Assembly (NCBI GenBank): GCA_902569185.1
Contig: CACFTH010000004.1
Coordinates: 1 to 52,400, forward strand
Length of the DNA: 52,400 bases
Source: an uncultured Pelagibacteraceae bacterium
GTDB taxonomy: Bacteria; Pseudomonadota; Alphaproteobacteria; Pelagibacterales; Pelagibacteraceae
Reading direction: 5' to 3'
In this document: positions 34,732-42,625 of the stretch, piece after piece
Layout of the letters: the number at the start of each line of letters is the position of its first letter
Numbering within the stretch: position 1 is the stretch's first letter
The notes under the pieces: model-generated
Told to the model about the DNA's origin: nothing
The model's input: only the letters and a program-made list of their open reading frames with translations
The model's database searches: none
Position numbers and translations under genes: made by a program

Positions 34732-35043
34732 ATGAGCGAAAAAACTTCAGTACTTTTATCAGATGTTACAATAAAAGGTAACGTTATTGAAAAAGAAAAA
34801 CTTATGACTGACGCTAAAATTGAAGGCGATGTATCAGCAGAAGTACTTCAAACTTTTGAAGGTTCAAGTATTAAAGGCGATATAAACTCTTCTAATACAA
34901 GTATTGGTGGTGCGCTCAAAGGTAACGTTAAGTCTGACAAAATAAGAATAAAGTCTACAGCCGATGTTGAGGGAAACTTAAATCAAAAGAATTTATCAAT
35001 CGAAGACGGTGCTAAATTAAAAATAAAAGCTGAAACTTATTAA
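34732..35043 (+). CDS. Bactofilin (polymer-forming cytoskeletal protein)
   Basis: This 103-aa bactofilin-domain protein folds as a right-handed beta-helix. The repeating strand pattern is seen in DVTIKGNVIEKEKLMTDAKI, EGDVSAEVLQTFEGSSIKG, GALKGNVKSDKIRIKSTAD and VEGNLNQKNLSIEDGAKL. Bactofilins self-assemble into filaments that position cell-envelope machinery. ATG 34732 is preferred to TTG 34696, which adds an unrelated 12-residue lead. It is divergent from the rhomboid gene and convergent with lysR with a 1-nt gap. Confidence 0.9.
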   Translation: MSEKTSVLLSDVTIKGNVIEKEKLMTDAKIEGDVSAEVLQTFEGSSIKGDINSSNTSIGGALKGNVKSDKIRIKSTADVEGNLNQKNLSIEDGAKLKIKAETY

Positions 35044-35044
35044 A

Positions 35045-35935
35045 TTAAAATTTCCACTCATTTACCTTACTAAATAAAAAATTTCTAAAAGCAATTAATC
35101 TTGCATTATCTTTAAGAGATGCCGGATAAACAAAGTGTGTTTCGGTTGGTTTACCAGTTTCGTCAGGTAAAACTTTGGTTATACCACTGACATTATGAGT
35201 AATATAATCTGGTAAAGCAGCTAAACCTACTCCGCTTTGGACAGCAAGAAGAAGTCCGTAAACACTATTAACTTTCATTAAGGATTTCCTTTTTTTTCCT
35301 TCTTTTGATCCCACTTTTAAAACCCAGTCAGGGTTATAAACTGGTGAAGGAGCGCCTTTACCGTAAGTTATAAATTTATGCTTATCTAAATCTTTTAAAT
35401 TTTTTGGATAACCATTTTTTTGTAAATATTCATTTGAACCATAAATATGATAATTAAAGTTTACAAATTTTTTTTGAATTAAATTTAATTGTTTAGGTCT
35501 TCTCATTCTAATCGCAACATCTGCTTGGCGTGTAGCTAAATCTAGTTCTTTATCATTAAAAATTAGTTCAATTTCTATCTCAGGGTGAAGATCCATAAAT
35601 TCTTTTATTCGTGGTGTAAGCCAAGTAGTTCCAAAACTCACAACGGTTGTCACTATTAACTTTCCCTTTATTTGATTTTTTTCTTCACTTAAATTTGATT
35701 CAACTTCTTTAAGTTTTGATATTACATCGTTCGCCGTTTTAAATAAGTATTCGCCATTTGACGTTAAAACTAATCCCCTTGCATGTCTTTCAAACAAATT
35801 AATTTTTAAATCTTTTTCTAGAGATTGAATTTGTCTACTTATTGCCGATTGGCTCAAATTTAATATTGTTGATGCATTTGTAAAACTACCAGCCTCAGCA
35901 ACGGTATGAAAAATTTTTAACTTATCCCAATCCAT
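35045..35935 (-). CDS. LysR-family transcriptional regulator
   Basis: This 296-aa protein has the winged helix-turn-helix at residues 1-60 (MDWDKLKIFHTVAEAGSFTN, SQSAISRQIQSLE, FERHARGLVLTSNGEYL) and a periplasmic-binding-like effector domain (TTVVSFGTTWLTPRIKEF, LDLATRQADVAIRMRRP, GLAALPDYI). It follows the acuI-like gene by 13 nt on the same strand, so it is probably co-transcribed with it rather than divergent. The effector is unknown; control of the neighbouring reductase is a reasonable guess. Confidence 0.94.
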   Translation of the reverse strand: MDWDKLKIFHTVAEAGSFTNASTILNLSQSAISRQIQSLEKDLKINLFERHARGLVLTSNGEYLFKTANDVISKLKEVESNLSEEKNQIKGKLIVTTVVSFGTTWLTPRIKEFMDLHPEIEIELIFNDKELDLATRQADVAIRMRRPKQLNLIQKKFVNFNYHIYGSNEYLQKNGYPKNLKDLDKHKFITYGKGAPSPVYNPDWVLKVGSKEGKKRKSLMKVNSVYGLLLAVQSGVGLAALPDYITHNVSGITKVLPDETGKPTETHFVYPASLKDNARLIAFRNFLFSKVNEWKF

Positions 35936-35948
35936 AGATTATTTTTTG

Positions 35949-36944
35949 TTATTTGTTTGTGTTTAATATTGCGCGACCAGAAAACTCACCTTTAATTAAT
36001 TTTGGGTAGGTTTCCAAAAGCTCATTAAAAGATAATTCTTTTGTAAATCCTTGAACCTTTGTAAAATCAATCAATTTTGCTGCCTGCCCCCACACAAATT
36101 CTCTTCTCTTTAAGGATGACCCAGACGAGTCAATACCCCAAAGTTTAACTCCTCTTATAATAAATGGCATTACAGTAGTATTTATTTTATTACCACCTGC
36201 ATTTCCGCATGCTGCAACTATTCCGCCAGGTTTTGTTTGAGCAAAAATTTTTGTTAATGCTGGGCCACCAACAGTGTCAACAACACCGTCCCAAATACCT
36301 TTCTCTAGTAATTTGCTTTCACCCTCAAACTCTTTTCTTTCTATAATATTTTTTGCACCTAAATCTTTTAAATAATCTGTTTTGTCTTTTTTTCCTGTAA
36401 CAGCATGTACGTCATAACCCATCTTTGATAGTACCATTGTAGCAATACTGCCAACACCACCTGTTGCTCCTGTTACTAAAACATCTTTAACTTTTGTTCC
36501 AAGCAATAATTCTTCTTTGGCTTTTACTGCAAAAGAACATAGCAATGCTGTAAAACCTGCAGTACCTAACATCATAGATTTTTTGTTATCTAAATCTTTT
36601 GGCATTTTAACTAAAAAATTAGAGTCAACTTTTGCGTATTGTGAAAACCCACCAAAATAACTTTCGCCTACTCTAAATCCAGTTAAAATTACGTTGTCAT
36701 CTTTTTTAAAATTATCGTCAGCACTCTCCACGACAATTCCCGAAAAATCTATGCCAGGAACAAAGGGGAATTTCCTTACTATTCTTCCCCCATCCTTTAA
36801 GATCATAGCGTCTTTGTAGTTAAGGCTTGAATAGTCTACCTTCACTAAAACATTTCCGTCTTTAAGAGCTTCTTTGTCCAACTCCTTTACTTCGCGAGTA
36901 AATTTCTCATTTTGATTATCAATAACAATTGCTTTGAATTTCAT
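35949..36944 (-). CDS. acuI: AcuI/YhdH-type acrylyl-CoA reductase (MDR family)
   Basis: This 331-aa zinc-free medium-chain reductase has VDYSSLNYKDAMIL, FPFVPGIDFSGIV, the nucleotide-binding VTGATGGVGSIATMVLSKMG, DGVVDTVGG and RGVKLWGIDSSGSSLKRREF, all hallmarks of the YhdH/AcuI group. AcuI reduces toxic acryloyl-CoA to propionyl-CoA, which matters in dimethylsulfoniopropionate and acrylate metabolism of marine bacteria. No DMSP lyase or dmdA is in the window, so the DMSP link is from family knowledge. It is followed by a LysR gene. Confidence 0.85.
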   Translation of the reverse strand: MKFKAIVIDNQNEKFTREVKELDKEALKDGNVLVKVDYSSLNYKDAMILKDGGRIVRKFPFVPGIDFSGIVVESADDNFKKDDNVILTGFRVGESYFGGFSQYAKVDSNFLVKMPKDLDNKKSMMLGTAGFTALLCSFAVKAKEELLLGTKVKDVLVTGATGGVGSIATMVLSKMGYDVHAVTGKKDKTDYLKDLGAKNIIERKEFEGESKLLEKGIWDGVVDTVGGPALTKIFAQTKPGGIVAACGNAGGNKINTTVMPFIIRGVKLWGIDSSGSSLKRREFVWGQAAKLIDFTKVQGFTKELSFNELLETYPKLIKGEFSGRAILNTNK

Positions 36945-37014
36945 AGAAAATCATGTGATCTTACATGTGACAAATTAATATGACAATTATTTTCTTTAAA
37001 GCGTATTATTTTTA

Positions 37015-37215
37015 ATGAAGAAATTACCGTATTATATAAGACTAAGTATAATTATTATCATATTAATATCTCCAATACCTGCTTTTCAGATCGGATGGTA
37101 CTTTTTAGGAAAAAAGGACGGCTTGTTATTTGCATTCTGTTATGGAATTTTTGCAGTATCTTTTGCCTGTTATAAATTTTATTTAGATAATTGGAGAGAT
37201 GAGGATGAAGATTAG
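37015..37215 (+). CDS. Small two-helix membrane protein
   Basis: This 66-aa protein begins MKKLPYYIRLSIIIIILISP and has two hydrophobic helices (about residues 9-29 and 38-54) joined by a KKDG turn. It ends with an acidic WRDEDED tail. A PAFQIGWYFLGKKDGLL stretch between the helices looks structured. Its stop overlaps the end of convergent folE by 4 nt. No family is recognised. Confidence 0.65.
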   Translation: MKKLPYYIRLSIIIIILISPIPAFQIGWYFLGKKDGLLFAFCYGIFAVSFACYKFYLDNWRDEDED

Positions 37216-37829
37216 CGCTTTTGTGAAATATAATTCAAAAATCTATTTTGAAAGCTTAAATCATTTTTGAACTTACCTAAAAAATAATTTGTAATTGTTG
37301 TTGCCTTTTCTTTTTTAATTCCTCTCATTGTCATACACTGATGTGTAGAGTCTATTGTGACTGCAACACCGTGTGCATCTAAACCTTTCATTAAAGTTTC
37401 TGCGATTTGCATTGTTAATCTCTCTTGTGTTTGTAATCTTTTTGAAAAAACCTCTACAACTCTAGCAAGCTTACTTAAACCAACAACTCTTTTATTGGGT
37501 AGATATGCTACATGAGCTACACCTATAATCGGAGCCATGTGATGCTCACAATGACTTTGCACTGATATGTTTTTTTGCAGAACCATATCATCATAACCAT
37601 TTACGTCACCAAAAGTTTTTAACAGTTCTGAGGTAATTTCTTGTTTGTACCCTTTAAAATATTCTTTAAAAGCCTTTGTTACCCTTCTAGGAGTTTCACG
37701 TAATCCTTCTCTGTCAGGATTTTCGCCAATCCATCTTAAAATAGTTCTGAAAGCTTCTTGAGCTTCTTTGTCAGAAACTTCTGTTTTTTCTTTTAAAATT
37801 GTTGTGTTTAGATTTTTAACTATTTTCAT
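37212..37829 (-). CDS. folE: GTP cyclohydrolase I
   Basis: This 205-aa enzyme converts GTP to dihydroneopterin triphosphate, the first step of folate synthesis. It has NPDREGLRETPRRVTKAFKE, the zinc-binding SVQSHCEHHMAPIIG, VAYLPNKRVVGLSKLARVVE, RLQTQERLTMQIAE and the C-terminal STHQCMTMRGIKK, where the second zinc cysteine lies. The QTQERLT motif is standard for FolE I. It is divergent from hisI with a 76-bp gap. Confidence 0.97.
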   Translation of the reverse strand: MKIVKNLNTTILKEKTEVSDKEAQEAFRTILRWIGENPDREGLRETPRRVTKAFKEYFKGYKQEITSELLKTFGDVNGYDDMVLQKNISVQSHCEHHMAPIIGVAHVAYLPNKRVVGLSKLARVVEVFSKRLQTQERLTMQIAETLMKGLDAHGVAVTIDSTHQCMTMRGIKKEKATTITNYFLGKFKNDLSFQNRFLNYISQKR

Positions 37830-37905
37830 AATTTTTAAAATTAATATATAATAATTATTATTAATGCAAATTTCAAATTTTGATTTAATTAAACTGGACC
37901 TTTAA

Positions 37906-38373
37906 ATGTTTAAAAAAAGAGAAAATGTCGCGGATATAGAGGAGGGAAATCTATTGTCACCAAAATTTGATGATAACGGTCTTATACCAGTAACAACAAC
38001 TGATCACCAAACAAATGAGGTGTTGATGCAGGGATTTATGAATGAAGAAGCTTTAAAAAAAACAATTGAAACAAAAGAAGCTCACTATTGGAGTAGATCT
38101 AGAAAAGAAGTTTGGCACAAAGGAGAGACTAGCGGTTATGTTCAAAAAGTTATTGAGCTAAGAATTGATGACGATCAAGACTCAATATGGATGACTGTAA
38201 ATATTGGTGATGGAGCTAGTTGCCACGTTGGATATAAGTCTTGCTTTTACAGATCAGTACCCCTTGGAAAAATTCAAGACAGTGAAAAGATAAAAATGGA
38301 ATTTAAAGAAAAAAAGAAAAAATTTGATCCTAATAAAGTTTATAAGGACAAACCAAATCCAACTAAAATTTAA
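37906..38373 (+). CDS. hisI: Phosphoribosyl-AMP cyclohydrolase
   Basis: This 155-aa monofunctional HisI performs the third step of histidine synthesis. It shows VLMQGFMNEEALKKTIETKE, AHYWSRSRKEVWHKGETSGY, the metal-binding DGASCHVGYKSCFYR with two zinc-ligand cysteines, and a lysine-rich tail. The HisE pyrophosphohydrolase domain fused to HisI in E. coli is absent. It is isolated from other his genes here and lies divergent from folE. Confidence 0.96.
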   Translation: MFKKRENVADIEEGNLLSPKFDDNGLIPVTTTDHQTNEVLMQGFMNEEALKKTIETKEAHYWSRSRKEVWHKGETSGYVQKVIELRIDDDQDSIWMTVNIGDGASCHVGYKSCFYRSVPLGKIQDSEKIKMEFKEKKKKFDPNKVYKDKPNPTKI

Positions 38374-38379
38374 ATAATA

Positions 38380-38895
38380 TTATTTAAATAACACAACTAA
38401 TAAGAATAATAATATCGCTTGTAAGAACCAACAGACAACTACAACACCCAGGGCTTTCCACAAGCTTTTATAATCAAGTGCTTGTCTCACACCAACTACC
38501 ATACAAGCAAGCATCCATAGAGATGATCCAATAAATGTTACCGTCATTAACTCTGGTGTAAAACCAAAAACTCTAATTATTCCCGGTGCACTTGAAAAAC
38601 CAATTGTTCTCAATAATTCACCATGATTACTTTTTGTTTGTTTGTCAGGAAATAATTTTGTTCCAACAATATAAATCAAAAAAGCCCAAAAATACCAACT
38701 GGCTAGAGAGAGCAAAGGACCTAAAAGAAAATTTGAAGCACCTAAATGTATAGCTCCAATCCCTGCGGCTAAACTTGAAAGTACAACAACTGATGCGGCT
38801 TGAAAAGTTGCTGATTTATCGTGTTCAACTTCTTCATATAAATCTGGATCAATTTTAATTGCCCGATATATTCTATTTATAAAACTTTTTTTCAT
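38380..38895 (-). CDS. Yip1-domain membrane protein
   Basis: This 171-aa inner-membrane protein has an N-terminal cytosolic segment (NRIYRAIKIDPDLYEEVEHD) and five predicted helices. The pattern of the Yip1 superfamily is seen in the FLIYIVGTKLFPDKQTKSN loop and the TIGFSSAPGIIRVFGF and LWMLACMVVGVRQALDYKSL segments. Its role in bacteria is unknown. It follows tspO by 16 nt on the same strand and may be co-transcribed with it. Confidence 0.8.
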   Translation of the reverse strand: MKKSFINRIYRAIKIDPDLYEEVEHDKSATFQAASVVVLSSLAAGIGAIHLGASNFLLGPLLSLASWYFWAFLIYIVGTKLFPDKQTKSNHGELLRTIGFSSAPGIIRVFGFTPELMTVTFIGSSLWMLACMVVGVRQALDYKSLWKALGVVVVCWFLQAILLFLLVVLFK

Positions 38896-38911
38896 TCAAA
38901 ATACTTTTAAA

Positions 38912-39376
38912 TTAATTTAGATATAAAATACTTGTATTAAGTATCAATGCAAAAGAAGACCATAACAAATATGGGACCATTAGTAAAAAACTTAATTTAG
39001 TTGTTTTATAGTATATCTTCATCAGCCAAATTATAAAAAATAGTATTATCAATAAATTTATTAAAGCTAGAAAGATTTGATGAAAACCAAAAAAAATAAT
39101 GCTCCAAATTGAATTAAAGAAAATATGAAAGAAATAGATTTTGATTGTTTTCTTATCTCTAAAATTAATCCAATTTATCCATATAGCTAGCGACATTAAA
39201 ATATATAGGCTTGTCCAAACTGGACCAAAAACAGACGCCGGTGGACTAAATGATGGTCGTATTATTTGGGAATACCACGGTTCTTTATAAATTGATGTAA
39301 CAACTCCACCTATTGCAGATGCTGAAAATGTAATTAAAACAATAATTAACAAAGATAGATATTTATTATTGAACAT
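38912..39376 (-). CDS. tspO: TspO/MBR-family tryptophan-rich sensory protein
   Basis: This 154-aa five-helix membrane protein has the family signature YKEPWYSQIIRPSFSPPASV followed by FGPVWTSLYILMSLAIWINW. It continues with NSIWSIIFFGFHQIFLA and ends with the helix-5 segment PYLLWSSFALILNTSI. TspO proteins bind tetrapyrroles and, in Rhodobacter, tune photosynthesis genes in response to oxygen and light. It lies divergent from the SDR gene with a 21-bp gap. Confidence 0.93.
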   Translation of the reverse strand: MFNNKYLSLLIIVLITFSASAIGGVVTSIYKEPWYSQIIRPSFSPPASVFGPVWTSLYILMSLAIWINWINFRDKKTIKIYFFHIFFNSIWSIIFFGFHQIFLALINLLIILFFIIWLMKIYYKTTKLSFLLMVPYLLWSSFALILNTSILYLN

Positions 39377-39397
39377 AAGTATGAGATATAATTTATT

Positions 39398-40150
39398 ATG
39401 AGTGAAAACCAGAGAAAAGTTTGGATTACAGGAGCCAGTAGTGGGATAGGTAAAGCCACTGCTGAAAAATTTGCCAAAGAAAATTGGAAAGTTGCAATTT
39501 CTGCTAGAAGAGAAGAGCTTTTAAATGAAATGGCAAAAGATCAAAACATTTTTGCTTTCCCAATGGATGTAACTGATCAGAATAAAACTGAGGAAACTTT
39601 TAATAAAATATTAAAAGAGTTTGGTGATTTAGACCTTTGTATTTTTAGCTCAGGTACTTATGAGAGAAAGTCAGAAAAAGGATTGAGTGTAGATAATGTA
39701 AAAACAGTAATGGAGATAAATTTTCTAGGTGTGGTTGGTTGTGTAAAAGCGGTTCAAGAATACTTTATAAATAAAAAAAGTGGTCATATTTCAATTGTTT
39801 CATCACCTGTTGGTTACAGAGGTTTACCAAAATCATCTGGTTATACTGCATCGAAAGCTTCGTTGAACAATTTTACACAGGGAATATATTTCGATTTTAA
39901 AAAGTTTAATGTGAGAGTCACTTTGATTTCTCCAGGATTTATCAAGACTGCTTTAACAGACAAAAACGAATTTAAGATGCCATTTTTAAAAGACACTAAA
40001 TATGCTGCTGATAAGATATATAATGGTTTAATTAATAAAAAATCCTTTGAAGTTATATTCCCACCACAAATAGCTTTTATTTATAAAATCTTTCAGATTT
40101 TACCAAATAAAGTTTATAATTTTTTAATAAATAAATTTGTTAACCGTTAA
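39398..40150 (+). CDS. Short-chain dehydrogenase/reductase
   Basis: This 250-aa classical SDR has the Rossmann motif TGASSGIGKATAEKF, the SSG and NFLGVVG segments, the catalytic Ser in SIVSSPVGYRG, and YTASKASLNNF with the active Tyr-x-x-x-Lys. The C-terminus is hydrophobic and basic, suggesting membrane association (IFQILPNKVYNFLINKF). It ends 1 nt from the convergent DUF3833 lipoprotein gene. Homologues often accompany the CFA, DUF1365 and FAD oxidoreductase genes found next door, so a shared lipid role is plausible. Confidence 0.9.
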   Translation: MSENQRKVWITGASSGIGKATAEKFAKENWKVAISARREELLNEMAKDQNIFAFPMDVTDQNKTEETFNKILKEFGDLDLCIFSSGTYERKSEKGLSVDNVKTVMEINFLGVVGCVKAVQEYFINKKSGHISIVSSPVGYRGLPKSSGYTASKASLNNFTQGIYFDFKKFNVRVTLISPGFIKTALTDKNEFKMPFLKDTKYAADKIYNGLINKKSFEVIFPPQIAFIYKIFQILPNKVYNFLINKFVNR

Positions 40151-40151
40151 T

Positions 40152-40676
40152 TTAATTCTTAACAAAAACTACTGTTAAATCGGCTACTCTAAAACCAAAC
40201 TTTGTCATTTTAGCTCTGTTGATTGCAATGGTATCACTTTGTTTAAATATCCAATCATCAAATGTTATTTTGATTTCTTTTCCTTTTACAGGGACAAGTA
40301 AAACATACTCTAATTTAAAAGCTGATCCATAAGAGAAACCTTTTGCTGTTCCAACAACATCTGCAGCTGTACCCTCGTAATTATGTTCATCTTTTTTTAT
40401 AATTTTCCATTGTCTAGTTTGAACTTCTCCATCTGACCAATTAAATTTTTCGTCAAGAATTAATTGTTTGCCATCCCACTTTCCATCTAGATCCGCTGAA
40501 AATTGTCTGGTGACTTTACCACCTCTATTTTGAAGCACACCATAAGCTTTGACATTTCCACTAAGAAATTCTTCAATAATTAATCTTGGTTTTTGATCTT
40601 TAAAGTCTTCTGGTTTCATTCCTGCTACGCAATTCGTTAAAAATAATGTTAAAAATAAAGTTAAAATATATCTCAT
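40152..40676 (-). CDS. DUF3833 lipoprotein
   Basis: This 174-aa protein has a lipoprotein signal ending in a lipobox (LFLTNC, lipidated Cys16) and a lipocalin-like body. The DUF3833 pattern is seen in LIIEEFLSGNVKAYGVLQNR, GKVTRQFSADLDGKWDGK, TRQWKIIKKDEHNYEGTA and KGFSYGSAFKLEYVLLVP. The function is unknown; the family is frequently encoded with CFA synthase-like and DUF1365 genes. It follows the CFA-like gene by 3 nt. Confidence 0.88.
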   Translation of the reverse strand: MRYILTLFLTLFLTNCVAGMKPEDFKDQKPRLIIEEFLSGNVKAYGVLQNRGGKVTRQFSADLDGKWDGKQLILDEKFNWSDGEVQTRQWKIIKKDEHNYEGTAADVVGTAKGFSYGSAFKLEYVLLVPVKGKEIKITFDDWIFKQSDTIAINRAKMTKFGFRVADLTVVFVKN

Positions 40677-40679
40677 TTT

Positions 40680-41867
40680 TTATTCATTCCTAAATGAAAA
40701 TTGTATTAAATCAATATTTTTAGCCCTAAAACCAGCTTCACAATAAGAAAAATAAAAATCCCAGATTTTTTTAAATGAATTATCAAAACCTTGTTGTGAA
40801 ATATTATTCCAAGAACCTATAAAGTTCTCTCTCCATTTACTCAATGTATGTGAGTAGTGTATTCCGTATGAATTATATCCTCTCAAAGTTAGTCCGGTTT
40901 TCTTTGTATAATCCTTTATTGATTGTAAAGAGGGCAAAAAACCTCCTGGAAAAATATATTTTTGTATAAAATCCTGATTTTTTTTGTATCTATCAAAAAG
41001 TTCATCTTTAATAATAATTGCTTGAATAGCCCCAACCCCATTCGGTTTAAGATTGTTTTTAATTGTTTTAAAATATTTATTTAAATTCTTCTCTCCAACT
41101 GCTTCGATCATTTCTATAGACGCTATTGCATCATATTTATCTTTTAAATCTCTATAATCTAAAAATTTTACTTTAACTTTATTTTGTAAACCTAAAAGTT
41201 TTATTCTTTTTTTTGTAAACTCAAATTGTTTTTGTGAAATCGTAATACAATCAAGTTGAACATCATAGTTTTTTGCAAGATGTTCAGCGAAACCGCCCCA
41301 TCCACATCCTATTTCTAAAATTTTATCTCCTGGTTTTGGCTGTATTAAATTTATAAGTTTATTATATTTATTAATTTGAGCTTTTTCCAATTCTTCATCG
41401 GGTTTATCAAAAATACCACACGAATAAGTTAATGTTTTATCTAGCCAGGTAGAGAAAAATTCATTGCCTAAGTCATAATGTTTTGAAATATCTTCAACAC
41501 TTTTTTTCTTTGTGTTTGATACAAATAGTTTTTTGAAAATACTGTTTATTCCAGAAATATTTAATATTCCTGAAAATTCGTGCGTTATATTTATATTTTT
41601 CGCAGTTAGCTCAATTAAAGAAGGTAAATTTGAAGTTTCAAATTCGTTTTTAATATAACTCTCTCCTAAAGCACTACTACCTCCCCTAATAATATTAAAA
41701 TAAAACTTTGGATCGTGGATTTTAATTTCTGCTGATAAAAAACTTTCTTGATTTCCAAATTGATGTATTTTTCCATCGTAGTTTTCTAGTGAAAGCTTTC
41801 CATTCTCAATATAGTTCAATTTCTTTAGAACGAAATTTTCAGAGATTTTATAAGGACTAAAATTCAT
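40680..41867 (-). CDS. cfa: Cyclopropane-fatty-acyl-phospholipid synthase-family methyltransferase
   Basis: This 395-aa SAM-dependent enzyme modifies unsaturated phospholipid acyl chains in the membrane. The methyltransferase core begins DISKHYDLGNEFFSTWLDKT, with the SAM loop EIGCGWGGFAEHLAKNY and IASIEMIEAVGEKNL. YIFPGGFLPS and WRENFIGSWNNI also match. The product may be a cyclopropane or a methylated, furan-type precursor acid; sequence alone does not decide. It overlaps the DUF1365 gene by 4 nt, and the order FAD enzyme, DUF1365, CFA and DUF3833 is a recurrent set. Confidence 0.93.
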   Translation of the reverse strand: MNFSPYKISENFVLKKLNYIENGKLSLENYDGKIHQFGNQESFLSAEIKIHDPKFYFNIIRGGSSALGESYIKNEFETSNLPSLIELTAKNINITHEFSGILNISGINSIFKKLFVSNTKKKSVEDISKHYDLGNEFFSTWLDKTLTYSCGIFDKPDEELEKAQINKYNKLINLIQPKPGDKILEIGCGWGGFAEHLAKNYDVQLDCITISQKQFEFTKKRIKLLGLQNKVKVKFLDYRDLKDKYDAIASIEMIEAVGEKNLNKYFKTIKNNLKPNGVGAIQAIIIKDELFDRYKKNQDFIQKYIFPGGFLPSLQSIKDYTKKTGLTLRGYNSYGIHYSHTLSKWRENFIGSWNNISQQGFDNSFKKIWDFYFSYCEAGFRAKNIDLIQFSFRNE

Positions 41868-42625
41868 TTTTCTACAGATAAATTATTTTTAATTTTCGAA
41901 TTTTTCCTAACAAGTTTAACGCCTTTCTTCCACAACCTTAATGCTTCAAAATGTATCGCCATTATAATTTTTATTGTCATCATTGGGTGTTTAAAAAAAT
42001 TTTGAACTAATTTTTTTGTGGATATTTGTTCTTTTTTTCCGATCTGACATGCTGAAAGTAGCATTCCTTTATCGTCAGTTTGTTTAATAAATATACTTAA
42101 AGTTTCCTTTGGTTCGGCTAATCTAAAATTATAAGCAGTTTCCATCTCCATGAATGGTGATACATAAAATTTTTTATTACAAGTTTGTGTAATTATTTTT
42201 TCATTTTTTTGAACTGGAAAAATATAGGTATGTTGCTCATTAAAGGTATTCTTTACTTCATAAAGTATTGCTCTTAATTCATTATTTTCGTTATAACAAT
42301 AAAAAATACTCAAAGGATTAAAAACATAACCAAAAATTCTTGGAAAACATAATAGTTTAATCTTAGTAACTTTAAAATTTATATTATTTTTTTTTAAATT
42401 TTTTGTAACCCAGTCCCTAAGGTTTCCGCCATCTCTGTCACCATGATCTTTGTTATAAAAACTAAATATATTAAATTTATTGAATGAAAAAATTGATATT
42501 TTATTTTGTAGATCTTTAAGTTCATCTAAATCGAAGAAAATAGAAAAGGTTTTATATGAAAAAAAATGTCTTTTCGGTTTAAATCTTCGATGCGTTACTA
42601 TACCTTTGTATATACAAGTCTCCAT
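41864..42625 (-). CDS. DUF1365-family protein
   Basis: This 253-aa protein shows the DUF1365 pattern: CIYKGIVTHRRFKPKRHFFS and YKTFSIFFDLDEL near the N-terminus, DHGDRDGGNLRDWV, CFPRIFGYVFNPLSIFYCY in the centre, and the EVKNTFNEQHTYIFP and FYVSPFMEMETAYNFR segments later. The family is found beside CFA synthase and FAD-dependent enzymes and is thought to take part in lipid modification, without a proven reaction. It overlaps the FAD oxidoreductase gene by 47 nt, which is long even for this genome, and the CFA gene by 4 nt. Confidence 0.9.
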   Translation of the reverse strand: METCIYKGIVTHRRFKPKRHFFSYKTFSIFFDLDELKDLQNKISIFSFNKFNIFSFYNKDHGDRDGGNLRDWVTKNLKKNNINFKVTKIKLLCFPRIFGYVFNPLSIFYCYNENNELRAILYEVKNTFNEQHTYIFPVQKNEKIITQTCNKKFYVSPFMEMETAYNFRLAEPKETLSIFIKQTDDKGMLLSACQIGKKEQISTKKLVQNFFKHPMMTIKIIMAIHFEALRLWKKGVKLVRKNSKIKNNLSVEK

